Shown: positions 32,501 to 42,077 of the stretch, piece after piece | How the letters are laid out: every line of letters begins with the position of its first letter | Numbering within the stretch: position 1 is the stretch's first letter | Assembly: GCA_027024155.1 (NCBI GenBank) | Contig: JALVTE010000020.1 | Span: 82,464 to 146,463 of the forward strand | DNA from: Campylobacteraceae bacterium | GTDB taxonomy: Bacteria > Campylobacterota > Campylobacteria > Campylobacterales > Sulfurovaceae | Length of the DNA: 64,000 nucleotides | Direction of reading: 5' to 3' | Translations under genes and position numbers: made by a program | Notes under the pieces: generated by a model | The model's input: the letters and a program-made list of their open reading frames with translations, nothing else | Told to the model about the DNA's origin: nothing | Database searches by the model: none

Positions 32501-33512
32501 AACACTATTGATAACAGGCGGGACTGGTTCTTTTGGTAATGCTGTTTTGAGACGATTTCTTGATACGGATATTAAAGAGATTCGTATATTTTCTAGGGAT
32601 GAGAAGAAGCAGGATGATATGAGAAAGAGGTATAACAATCCTAAGTTGAAATTTTATCTTGGGGATGTTAGAGATATTAACTCTGTAAAAGATGCAATTA
32701 GAGGGGTTGATTATATATTTCATGCTGCTGCTCTAAAGCAGGTGCCATCTTGTGAGTTTTATCCTATGCAAGCGGTGCAGACTAATATTATTGGTACTGA
32801 AAATGTCTTAAATGCTGCGATTGATGCAAAGGTGAAAAAGATTATAGTACTTAGTACAGATAAAGCGGTTTATCCTATAAATGCAATGGGTGTAAGTAAA
32901 GCTATGATGGAGAGAGTAGCGGTTGCTAAAAGTCGTAACCTTGATGATAATGAGACTATGATTGCTTGTACTCGCTATGGTAATGTTATGGCGAGTCGTG
33001 GTTCTGTAATTCCGCTATTTATCGAGCAGATAAGAGAGAATAAAAGTATCACTATAACTAACCCAGAGATGACAAGATTTATGATGAGTTTAGATGAAGC
33101 TGTAGAGCTTGTTTTGTTTGCTTTTGAAAATGGAAAAAATGGTGATATATTTGTTCAAAAAGCTCCAGCAGCGACTATTGAACTTTTGGCAAATACTTTA
33201 AAAAATATGCTAGGTAAGCCAGAGCACGAAGTTAAAATTATAGGTACCCGCCATGGTGAAAAACTCTACGAAACACTTCTTACAAGAGAAGAGATGGTAA
33301 AAGCTATAGATATGGAAAATTATTATCGTATTCCTGCTGATAATAGAGATTTAAATTATAGTAAATTCTTTGAAAATGGAGAGAAAGTTGTAACGCAAGC
33401 TGGAGAGTATCATTCGCATAATACCCATAGGCTTAACGAAGATGAGTTAAAGCAGATGCTACTTAATCTTTATGAAATTCAAGATGACTTAAAAGCGTTT
33501 GGGGTTATTTAA
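32487..33512 (+). CDS. UDP-GlcNAc 4,6-dehydratase/5-epimerase (CapE/WbjB/FnlA-like)
   Basis: LLITGGTGSFGNAVLRRFL...SRDEKKQDDMR...HAAALKQVPSCEFYPMQAVQTNIIGTENVL...STDKAVYPINAMGVSKAMMER. Confidence 0.93.
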   Translation: MFKNKTLLITGGTGSFGNAVLRRFLDTDIKEIRIFSRDEKKQDDMRKRYNNPKLKFYLGDVRDINSVKDAIRGVDYIFHAAALKQVPSCEFYPMQAVQTNIIGTENVLNAAIDAKVKKIIVLSTDKAVYPINAMGVSKAMMERVAVAKSRNLDDNETMIACTRYGNVMASRGSVIPLFIEQIRENKSITITNPEMTRFMMSLDEAVELVLFAFENGKNGDIFVQKAPAATIELLANTLKNMLGKPEHEVKIIGTRHGEKLYETLLTREEMVKAIDMENYYRIPADNRDLNYSKFFENGEKVVTQAGEYHSHNTHRLNEDELKQMLLNLYEIQDDLKAFGVI

Positions 33513-34612
33513 TGAAAATTCTTATAACAGGTTCAGAAGGTTTTATTGCTAAAAACTTAATTGAGCATTTAAAAAGAGATGAGAATATAGAGCTTTATCT
33601 ATTTAGTAAAAAGGACTCTTTAAATATTTTAAAAGCTTATGTTCAAGAGGTTGATTTTATATTTCATTTAGCTGGTGTAAATAGACCGCAGAGTGTTGAA
33701 GAGTTTTATGAAGGCAATAGTAATTTAACAAAAGTAATTACCGATACACTAAAAGATTTGGGTAAAAATACCCCTATACTATTGTCATCTTCTACGCAGG
33801 CAGAGTTAGATAATGATTATGGCAAGAGTAAACTAGAAGCCGAAGAGTTGCTGTTAGAGTATGCAAAAGATAGTGGTGCTAAAGTCTATATCTATAGATT
33901 ACCAAATGTTTTTGGCAAATGGTCGAAGCCAAATTACAATTCGGTTATTGCAACTTGGTGTTATAATATTGCTAATGATTTAGATATACAAGTAAATAGC
34001 AGAGATACTGTGCTGAATTTGGTTTATATAGATGATGTTGTTAAATCTTTTATAGGGAAGTTAAATAGCAATAATAGTGGATATTGCAAAGTTAAACCTG
34101 TATATAAAAAGAGTTTAGGCGATATAGAGGAGTTACTTTATAAGTTTAAAGCAAATAGAGAGACTTTAGTTATTCCAAATGTGGCTTCTGGTTTTGAAAG
34201 GGCACTTTATGCAACATATTTAAGTTTTCTTCCTGTAGATAAATTTTCTTATGAGTTAAAAGGGCATAAAGATGAGAGGGGAACCTTTTATGAAGTTTTA
34301 AAAACTATTGATAGTGGGCAGATTTCACTATCTACTACAGCGCCTGGAATTAAAAGGGGAGGGCACTACCATCACACTAAAAATGAGAAGTTTTTAGTGG
34401 TAAAAGGTGAAGCAATAATAGAGCTTAGGCATATAGTTACTAATGAAAAGGTTAGTTACAAGGTTAGTGATAAAAAGATGGAAATTGTAGAGATGATACC
34501 TGGATATACGCATAATATTAAAAATATCGGCAGTGATGAGTTGGTACTTCTTCTTTGGGCAAATGAGAATTATGATGATAATAATCCAGATACATACTAT
34601 TTAGAGGTATAA
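33512..34612 (+). CDS. SDR-cupin reductase (CapF/WbjC/FnlB-like)
   Basis: ILITGSEGFIAKNLIEHL with C-terminal cupin DERGTFYEVLKTIDSGQISLSTTAPGIKRGGHYHHTKNEKFLVVKGEA. Confidence 0.93.
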   Translation: MKILITGSEGFIAKNLIEHLKRDENIELYLFSKKDSLNILKAYVQEVDFIFHLAGVNRPQSVEEFYEGNSNLTKVITDTLKDLGKNTPILLSSSTQAELDNDYGKSKLEAEELLLEYAKDSGAKVYIYRLPNVFGKWSKPNYNSVIATWCYNIANDLDIQVNSRDTVLNLVYIDDVVKSFIGKLNSNNSGYCKVKPVYKKSLGDIEELLYKFKANRETLVIPNVASGFERALYATYLSFLPVDKFSYELKGHKDERGTFYEVLKTIDSGQISLSTTAPGIKRGGHYHHTKNEKFLVVKGEAIIELRHIVTNEKVSYKVSDKKMEIVEMIPGYTHNIKNIGSDELVLLLWANENYDDNNPDTYYLEV

Positions 34613-34613
34613 A

Positions 34614-35744
34614 ATGATAAAAAAATTAAAAGTAATGACAATAGTTGGTACTAGACCAGAGATTATTCGATTATCTGCGGTTATAGCTAAATTAGAAGAG
34701 TCTGAGGCGATAGAACATATATTGGTTCATACAGGACAAAATTATGATTATGAGCTTAATGAAGTATTTTTTAAAGACTTTAAGCTTAGAAAACCTGACT
34801 ATTTTTTAAATGCAGCAGGTGGGAGTGCATCTGAGACTATAGGTAAAATTATAATAGAAATCGACCCTATTTTAGAAAAAGAGCAGCCAGAGGCAGTGCT
34901 TATACTTGGAGATACAAACTCTTGCCTATGTGCAATTCCAGCAAAAAAGAGACATATACCCATATTTCATATGGAGGCGGGGAATAGATGTTTTGACCAG
35001 AGAGTACCAGAAGAGACAAATAGAAAAATTGTAGACCATACTGCTGATATAAACTTAACATATAGCGATATTGCTAGAGAGTATTTGCTTCGTGAAGGTT
35101 TGCCCGCAGATAGAGTTATAAAAACAGGTAGCCCAATGTTTGAGGTAATAGAGCGTAAGTTAAAAGATATAGAAGCCTCTGATATTGTATCGCAGTTACA
35201 ATTAAGAAAAGGGGAGTATTTTGTTGTATCTGCTCATAGAGAAGAGAATATAAGTTCAGATAGAAACTTTTTAAATTTAGTTGAAACACTTAATGCTATT
35301 GCTAAGCTTTATAAATTACCAATTATAGTCTCTACACATCCAAGAACACGAAATAAGATAGAGCAGATGGGTGTAAAATTTGATAAGCTAGTATCGTTAA
35401 TGAAGCCAATGGGTTTTAACGATTATGTAAAATTGCAAAAGGAGTCAAAAGCGGTTTTAAGCGATAGTGGAACAATTAGTGAAGAGGCATCTATTTTAGG
35501 TTTTAAGGCTCTAAATATAAGAGAAGCACACGAGCGACCAGAAGCTATGGAAGAGGCTAGTGTTATGATGACAGGATTACAAAAAGAGAGAATACTGCAA
35601 GCATTAAAAGTTTTAGAGAGTCAAGAAAATAATACGTTACGACAAGTAGCCGATTATAGTATGCCAAATGTTTCTGATAAAGTATTAAGAGTTATTCTAT
35701 CTTATACAGATTATGTAAGAAAGACGGTTTGGAGAGAGTGTTGA
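34614..35744 (+). CDS. UDP-N-acetylglucosamine 2-epimerase, non-hydrolysing (CapG/WbjD/FnlC-like)
   Basis: TIVGTRPEIIRLSAVIAKL...LVHTGQNYDYELNEVFF...HMEAGNRCFDQRVPEETNRKIVDHTADINL...LSDSGTISEEASILG. Confidence 0.94.
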   Translation: MIKKLKVMTIVGTRPEIIRLSAVIAKLEESEAIEHILVHTGQNYDYELNEVFFKDFKLRKPDYFLNAAGGSASETIGKIIIEIDPILEKEQPEAVLILGDTNSCLCAIPAKKRHIPIFHMEAGNRCFDQRVPEETNRKIVDHTADINLTYSDIAREYLLREGLPADRVIKTGSPMFEVIERKLKDIEASDIVSQLQLRKGEYFVVSAHREENISSDRNFLNLVETLNAIAKLYKLPIIVSTHPRTRNKIEQMGVKFDKLVSLMKPMGFNDYVKLQKESKAVLSDSGTISEEASILGFKALNIREAHERPEAMEEASVMMTGLQKERILQALKVLESQENNTLRQVADYSMPNVSDKVLRVILSYTDYVRKTVWREC

Positions 35745-36952
35745 GTAAAAAAATCCTTATAGTAACTGAGTACTTTTATCCAGAAGAGTTTAAAATTAAC
35801 GAAATTGCTTTAGCGTGGCAAGAGAAGGGTTATAGTGTAGATATTTTAACGCAAAATCCTACATATCCGGCTGGTGTGATATTAAACAATTACAAAAATA
35901 GTTGGTACTCTAAAGAGAATTATGAAGGTTTAACCGTTTACAGGGTCAAGGCGGTTACTGGATATAAAGAGAGTCTATTTAAAAAGATTTTAAAATATTT
36001 TACGTTTATGACTCTTGGGAGTTTTGTAGCACTAAAAATTGGTAAAAAGTATGATTATATTTTTGGATTTGATGTAGGAGCACTAACAGGTATGGTTCCG
36101 GCAGTTTTGATACAAAAATATTACCATAAACCAACAACTTTGTGGATACAAGATATTTGGCCAGATAGTGTTTATGCATATGGCTTTAAAAAGAGAAAAT
36201 TTTTAGAGTATACATTAGATAAATTTGTAAAATTTGTATATAAAAATAGCACAAACTTAGCTGTCTCAGCAAAAGGATTTATAAAAAGAATAGAGCCATA
36301 TATAGAGGGTGAAAAACCTATAGAGTACTTTCCAAATTGGGCAGATGAGTTAAATGATAATTTAGAAGCTTTTGAATTTTCTAAAGAGAAAAGAGTACAC
36401 CTTAGCTTTGCTGGAAATATTGGTAAGGTGCAAAATTTAGAGAATGTTATTAACGCATATGGCAACTTGCCACAAGAGTATATTAATAAATCGCAATTAA
36501 ATATTATAGGAGATGGTTCCGAATTAGAGACTTTAAAAAGTATTGTAAAAAAAAGTGAATATAAAAATATAGTATTTTGGGGTAGAAAACCTAGAGCCGA
36601 AATGTCAAAATATTTTAAAGCAAGCGATTTTTTAATTGTATCTTTAGTAGATAAACCAATATTCTCATTAACAGTACCTGCTAAAATACAGACATATATT
36701 GCTGCTAAAAAACCTATATTGGCTATTTTAAATGGTGATGTGGCAGATATTATTAAAGAGAATAATTTAGGATATTGTGCCCAGCCAAACAGTATTGATG
36801 AGATAAAAGATATATTTAAAAAAGCTATAGATACTAAAGAAGCAGACGTAGAAAATTTTACTAAAAATTGTGAACAATTAACTAAAACTGTTTTTTCCAA
36901 AAAACATATTATAGATAATATGCTAAGTCTACTAATAGGAGAGAAGAGATGA
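35729..36952 (+). CDS. Family-4 glycosyltransferase, WbuB-like
   Basis: ILIVTEYFYPEEFKINEIALAWQEKGYSVDILTQNPTYPAG...LWIQDIWPDSVYAYG; follows FucNAc genes; probable TTG start at 35741. Confidence 0.88.
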   Translation: MERVLSKKILIVTEYFYPEEFKINEIALAWQEKGYSVDILTQNPTYPAGVILNNYKNSWYSKENYEGLTVYRVKAVTGYKESLFKKILKYFTFMTLGSFVALKIGKKYDYIFGFDVGALTGMVPAVLIQKYYHKPTTLWIQDIWPDSVYAYGFKKRKFLEYTLDKFVKFVYKNSTNLAVSAKGFIKRIEPYIEGEKPIEYFPNWADELNDNLEAFEFSKEKRVHLSFAGNIGKVQNLENVINAYGNLPQEYINKSQLNIIGDGSELETLKSIVKKSEYKNIVFWGRKPRAEMSKYFKASDFLIVSLVDKPIFSLTVPAKIQTYIAAKKPILAILNGDVADIIKENNLGYCAQPNSIDEIKDIFKKAIDTKEADVENFTKNCEQLTKTVFSKKHIIDNMLSLLIGEKR

Positions 36953-38838
36953 TTGCCTCATTAGCACTATTACCTATATTTGGATTTGCATTAATCTTTA
37001 ACATATATTTTAAGAGAAAAGTTTCTGTTTCAATATTCTTTTCAATTACATTTATAATTACAACTCTATTTATATTTGGAATGCTTAATATATTAAAAAT
37101 AGGAACTTATTTACTATTTTATGGTGGTATTACTCTTTTATTGTTTATCTCTATTGCTTATAAAGATAAATTTCTAAAGGTTATTAAATCTGTTCCTTTT
37201 GTTATTTTTACTACTACTAGCATTATATATCTGTATTTTATGAAAGATGCCCAACTCTTCTTTTGGGATGAGTTTTCTCATTGGGGTGCTTTTATAAAAG
37301 AGATGTACTATTTTCACCATTTTTATGATAGCAGTAGTGTTGCAGCACATTTAAACTATCCACCAGGTATCTCTATTTGGGACTATTTTTTAGTAATGCC
37401 TACCGGATATAGAGAAGGCACTTTATATTTTGCCTATTTTTTAATACTATTTAGCTCTACCCTTATGATGTATGAGAAATTAACTTTTAAACAAATTCAC
37501 TGGATAGTTTTAATATTTTTTATGCAAATGGTGATTTTTGCAAGTTTTGGGCATTGGTTCTCTAGTCTATATGTAGATCATATTGTGGGAGCGATGTTTG
37601 CAGGTTTAATTTTAACTTTTTGGGCAGATAATTTTAAAGGTAAAGAGTTAGCTCTTTTTATTTTTCCATTAATCTCTATTGTTTTAATAAAAGAGATAGG
37701 TCTCTATTTTGGATTGGCATCTTTGGGTTTTTTCTTAATTACATCTGTTTTAAGAGATAAATTGAATTTAAAAGAACCTTTTTTAACTATTATTAAAAAA
37801 GAGGGCAAGCGTATTGCTGTATTGTCTATTTTAGCATTGGCTATGGTACTTGCTTTAAAATCTTGGGGTATGAGACAAGAGTCGGTTGGTGTTCATAAAG
37901 AGGGGCAGAGTATTGCGGGTGTTGTAAGTGCTCTTTTAAGTGATAAGAAAGTTTTATCAGATAAAACCGAAGCAGAAGTTAAGAAAAGATTTTGGAAAGT
38001 AGTGGAGTCTCAGCAAGTACATCAAGAGAAGAGTTCATTAAACTACAATGAATTTAGTTACTCTATAATGCCGAGATATAAAAAAAGTATAAAATTAACT
38101 ACACTTGGAGCCTTTGCATTTTTTATACTTATTTGTGCAGTTGCATATTTTGTAACATATCGTAGAGAGAAAAAGATTGAAATAGTAGTTTTGGGGACTT
38201 ACTCTCTGCTTATATCAATTATTTATCTTTTTATTTTATATCTTAGCTATATGGTTGCTTTTGGTAATGATGCTTTACGGATACCTTCGTATGTAAGATA
38301 TATTAATATGGCTATTATGCCTTTAATGTTTATAGGGCTCTCATTCTTTCTACCTATCTTTCAAGGAGATAATAATAAAAATAGTAGAGATATTAAACTT
38401 TTTGTCTATATGGCAATATTGGTAGCAACTTTAACTATTATTGCAAGACCATATTTTAAGCCTCTCTATTCACAATTAGGTAATAGGTTTAAAATACAAT
38501 CTGATATGATGGCAAGAAGTGTACTAAAATATGTTCCTAAAAAATCTAAAATTTTCGTACTATTTCCTATTAGAAATAATGGTAGTTTGAATATTATTTT
38601 AAAATACTCTTTAATTCCGGCAAGAGCTACTGTAAGTTCTTATAATTTTGCAAAAAAGAGTTCGCAAGAGATGATAAATACTTATAAGAATTACGACTAT
38701 ATTTGGTTTGCTGTATTAAATAGAGATATTGTGCAGAAAAATAGAATGATTTTAAAACAGAAAAATAGTAAACAGATTTATGTTTTATATAAAGTAGAAG
38801 TAGATAGTGGCAAAATTAACTTTAAACCTATAGAGTAG
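36949..38838 (+). CDS. Multi-TM GT-C-like membrane glycosyltransferase (or O-unit polymerase)
   Basis: 629 aa with ~12 predicted TM; DE motif in first large loop (LFFWDEFSHWGAFIKEMYY); next to GtrA and GtrB homologs. Confidence 0.6.
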   Translation: MIASLALLPIFGFALIFNIYFKRKVSVSIFFSITFIITTLFIFGMLNILKIGTYLLFYGGITLLLFISIAYKDKFLKVIKSVPFVIFTTTSIIYLYFMKDAQLFFWDEFSHWGAFIKEMYYFHHFYDSSSVAAHLNYPPGISIWDYFLVMPTGYREGTLYFAYFLILFSSTLMMYEKLTFKQIHWIVLIFFMQMVIFASFGHWFSSLYVDHIVGAMFAGLILTFWADNFKGKELALFIFPLISIVLIKEIGLYFGLASLGFFLITSVLRDKLNLKEPFLTIIKKEGKRIAVLSILALAMVLALKSWGMRQESVGVHKEGQSIAGVVSALLSDKKVLSDKTEAEVKKRFWKVVESQQVHQEKSSLNYNEFSYSIMPRYKKSIKLTTLGAFAFFILICAVAYFVTYRREKKIEIVVLGTYSLLISIIYLFILYLSYMVAFGNDALRIPSYVRYINMAIMPLMFIGLSFFLPIFQGDNNKNSRDIKLFVYMAILVATLTIIARPYFKPLYSQLGNRFKIQSDMMARSVLKYVPKKSKIFVLFPIRNNGSLNIILKYSLIPARATVSSYNFAKKSSQEMINTYKNYDYIWFAVLNRDIVQKNRMILKQKNSKQIYVLYKVEVDSGKINFKPIE

Positions 38839-38842
38839 ATTT

Positions 38843-39202
38843 ATGATTCGTAAGCAAATAGTAAAGTTTATTATTACAGGCGTTATAAATACTATATTTT
38901 ACTTTATACTTTATAGTTTTTTTATCTATATGGGTATAAATTATAAATTAGCAGTCTTTTTTGCTACTGTAATAGGTGTCTTTTTTAGTTTTGTTATGTT
39001 TGGTAAGTTTGTATTTGATAATAATGAGAAGAGAGCTTTAGGTAAATTTATACTTATATATGCTATTTTATACATATTTAATATACTTTTTATCAGTTTT
39101 TTTGAATCTTTATTGCATAATTACTACATTTCTGGTTTGATAGCAACTGTACTTTGTGCAATACTATCTTTTATATTAAATAAATTTTATGTATTTAAGT
39201 GA
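38843..39202 (+). CDS. GtrA family protein
   Basis: 119 aa, 4 TM: KFIITGVINTIFYFILYSFFIYMGINYKLAVFFATVIGVFFSFVMFGKFVF...FILNKFYVFK. Confidence 0.88.
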   Translation: MIRKQIVKFIITGVINTIFYFILYSFFIYMGINYKLAVFFATVIGVFFSFVMFGKFVFDNNEKRALGKFILIYAILYIFNILFISFFESLLHNYYISGLIATVLCAILSFILNKFYVFK

Positions 39203-40166
39203 AGTTATTAAAAATAGGAGAGTAAAATTGGATATTGCAGTATTAATACCATGTTATAATGAAGAATTAACTATAGCAAAAGTTATAAATGACTTTAAAG
39301 CTGAGTTGCCAGAAGCAAAAATATATGTTTATGATAACAACTCTAGTGATAATACATCTAAAATCGCATTAGAAAATGGTGCTATTGTGAGAAAAGAGTA
39401 TAGGCAAGGTAAGGGTAATGTTGTTAGAAGTATGTTTAGAGATATAGATGCAGATATATATATTATGATAGATGGTGACGATACATACCCAGCCACTTTT
39501 GTGCATAATCTTATAAAACCTATTTTAGATAATGAAGCAGATATTGTTATTGGTGATAGACATAGTAATGGCACTTATAGAGAAGAGAATACAAGAGCTA
39601 TGCATAATTTTGGCAATAACTTAGTAAAAAAACTTATTAACAGTATGTTTAAAGCCAACTTGAAAGATATAATGACAGGATATAGAGTATTTAATAAAAA
39701 ATTTGTTAAAAATATGCCGATAAACAGTAGTGGGTTCGAGATAGAAACTGAGATGACACTACATACTTTAGATAAAAAGTTTAGAATAAAAGAGATACCT
39801 ATAGAGTATAGAGATAGACCAGAAGGAAGTTTTTCTAAATTAAATACTTATAGTGATGGCATAAAGGTACTTAAAACCATACTATGGGTTTTTAAAGATT
39901 ATAGACCTTTAGCATTTTTTACTATTTTAGCTACAATATTGTTTATTTTCGGGCTTGCTGTTGGAACTCCTGTTTTAATAGAGTTTTATAAAACTTCATA
40001 CATTAGTAAATTGCCATCAGCTGTATTATCGGTTGGCTTTATGATATTATCAGTTTTATCACTCTTTAGTGGTTTTATATTGGATACAATAGTAAAACAG
40101 CATCGTGAAGATTATGAATTATCTCTTACGAGATGGATAGAGCAAGAAAGAGTAAATAGAAGATGA
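39189..40166 (+). CDS. GtrB-like polyprenyl-phosphate glycosyltransferase
   Basis: DIAVLIPCYNEELTIAKVINDFKAELPEAKIYVYDNNSSDNT...RQGKGNVVRSMFRDIDADIYIMIDGDDTYPA plus two C-terminal TM segments; likely true start ~39229. Confidence 0.88.
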   Translation: MYLSEVIKNRRVKLDIAVLIPCYNEELTIAKVINDFKAELPEAKIYVYDNNSSDNTSKIALENGAIVRKEYRQGKGNVVRSMFRDIDADIYIMIDGDDTYPATFVHNLIKPILDNEADIVIGDRHSNGTYREENTRAMHNFGNNLVKKLINSMFKANLKDIMTGYRVFNKKFVKNMPINSSGFEIETEMTLHTLDKKFRIKEIPIEYRDRPEGSFSKLNTYSDGIKVLKTILWVFKDYRPLAFFTILATILFIFGLAVGTPVLIEFYKTSYISKLPSAVLSVGFMILSVLSLFSGFILDTIVKQHREDYELSLTRWIEQERVNRR

Positions 40167-41032
40167 AAAAAATAGTATTAACAGGTGCTAATGGATTTGT
40201 GGGTAGTTATTTTAAGAATAAGTATGCTTATAAATATAATATAGAAACTTTCTCTTTTTTAAGAGATAATTTTGAAAGCCTTAATTTAAATGGTGTAGAT
40301 ATAGTGCTTCATCTTTCTGCTTTGGTGCACCAAATGAGTGGAGCGGATGAAGATGAGTACAGTAGAGTAAATGTAGAGCAGACTCTAAATTTGGCAAAAA
40401 AGGCTAAAGAGAGTGGAGTAGGGCAATTTATTTTTATGAGTAGTGTTAAAGTGTATGGCGAAGAGAGTAGTGAACCTTATAGCGAAGATACACCATGTAA
40501 GCCAGAAGATGGATATGGAAAGAGTAAATTAAAAGCTGAAGAGGAGTTACAAAAACTCGAAAGCGAAACATTTAAAGTAGCTATTGTTAGAACTCCTATA
40601 GTTTACGGAGAGGGTGTTAAAGCGAATATAAAAAATTTAGTTAATTTAATAAGAAAAGTTCCTATTTTACCATTTGGCAGTATTGAAAATAGAAGAAGTA
40701 TGATTTATATAGGAAACTTAAACTTTTTTATAGATAGAATAATAGAGAAAAAAGAGAGTGGAGTTTTTCTCGTTTCTGATGAGAGAGCACTCTCTACTAG
40801 CGAATTAATAGAGCTTATAAGTCAGGCATTAGATAAAAAAGTATATTTAATAAAGGTGCCATTTTTTGAGAGTTTGTTGAGGTTGGCAAAGCCATCGTTT
40901 CATAAAAGATTATTTGAGAGTTTAGAGGTTAGTAACAAAAAGACAATATCTAAATTGTTAGAAAATGGTGAAAAAGGTTTACCTTATAGTGTTGAAGATG
41001 GAATTAAATTTATGATTAAAGGTGAAGAGTAA
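40163..41032 (+). CDS. NAD-dependent epimerase/reductase (WbpV/WbpK-like)
   Basis: IVLTGANGFVGSYF...VLHLSALVHQMSGADEDEYSRVNVEQT...FMSSVKVYGEES...YGKSKLKAEEEL. Confidence 0.9.
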   Translation: MKKIVLTGANGFVGSYFKNKYAYKYNIETFSFLRDNFESLNLNGVDIVLHLSALVHQMSGADEDEYSRVNVEQTLNLAKKAKESGVGQFIFMSSVKVYGEESSEPYSEDTPCKPEDGYGKSKLKAEEELQKLESETFKVAIVRTPIVYGEGVKANIKNLVNLIRKVPILPFGSIENRRSMIYIGNLNFFIDRIIEKKESGVFLVSDERALSTSELIELISQALDKKVYLIKVPFFESLLRLAKPSFHKRLFESLEVSNKKTISKLLENGEKGLPYSVEDGIKFMIKGEE

Positions 41033-41994
41033 TGTTTTATATAGCTATAGCTATCTTCTCTTTTGTTTTAACTTACATAATAAAAGAGCACTCTATAAAA
41101 AACTCTTTAGTTGCAGAGGTAAACGAGAGAAGTTCTCATACTGTGCCTACTCCACATGGTGGGGGCATTGCTATAGCGATATCTTGGTTTATTGGTTTAA
41201 CATATCTTTTTTATACAAATAGAGTAGAGAGTTCATTGTATTATGCTTTAATGGTTGGTATTATTATTTCGATTGTAAGTTATTTAGACGATTTATATGA
41301 GCTTTCTGCAAAAGTTAGGCTTGTAGCTCAAAGTGTAGTGGCTATCGGTGGTTTAGTAGCTTTAGGCGGTTTGCATAGTATAAATTTTGGATTCTTTAGT
41401 ATTGAAAATCAGATAGTTACAAATGTTTTTGCCTTTTTAGGTATTGTTTGGTTTATAAATCTTTATAACTTTTTAGATGGTATAGATGGATATGCCGGAA
41501 GTGAAGCTATCTTTTTAGGAATTGCAGGGTATATACTTTTTGGTGGTTTGCACTTTTTAGTTTTAATTGCTTCTGTATTGGGTTTTTTGGTTTGGAATTG
41601 GGATAAGGCAAAGATATTTATGGGAGATGTAGGAAGTACATTTCTTGGCTACAATATTGCCATATTTACTATATATTACGCAAATCAAAATCCTAAAAAT
41701 CTCTGGATATGGGTAATTTTGTTTGCTCTATTTTGGTTTGATGCAACTTTAACACTCTTTAGACGCTATCGAAATGGTGAAAAGTTATCTCAAGCACATA
41801 GGAAGCACGCCTATCAGAGACTTGTGCAGGCGGGTTGGTCTCACCAAAGGGTTGTTTTATTCTCTATTGTTATAAATATTTTACTTGCTTGTTTAATTTA
41901 TTATGCAAAACCAATGTGGCTCTCTTTTTTGGCATCTTTTTGCATATTGTATGCTCTTGTTAGATTTATAGACTATAAAAAGAGTTTTTATTAA
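41032..41994 (+). CDS. MraY/WecA-family polyprenyl-phosphate sugar-1-phosphate transferase (WbpL-like)
   Basis: ERSSHTVPTPHGGGIAIAI...LDDLYELSAKVRLVAQ...NLYNFLDGIDGYAGSEAIF...FMGDVGSTFLGY...HRKHAYQRLVQAGWSHQRVV. Confidence 0.94.
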   Translation: MFYIAIAIFSFVLTYIIKEHSIKNSLVAEVNERSSHTVPTPHGGGIAIAISWFIGLTYLFYTNRVESSLYYALMVGIIISIVSYLDDLYELSAKVRLVAQSVVAIGGLVALGGLHSINFGFFSIENQIVTNVFAFLGIVWFINLYNFLDGIDGYAGSEAIFLGIAGYILFGGLHFLVLIASVLGFLVWNWDKAKIFMGDVGSTFLGYNIAIFTIYYANQNPKNLWIWVILFALFWFDATLTLFRRYRNGEKLSQAHRKHAYQRLVQAGWSHQRVVLFSIVINILLACLIYYAKPMWLSFLASFCILYALVRFIDYKKSFY

Positions 41995-42077
41995 AATTTG
42001 TCAAAAATATGGCATTTTATTATGAATATATAGATAAAATAAATTTTAAAACAGATAGATAAGGCTAATAATAAAGA

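Noticed and set aside
36172-36900. 242-aa minus-strand ORF inside the WbuB-like gene
   Set aside because: Long but antisense to a clear glycosyltransferase; typical shadow ORF in AT-rich DNA.
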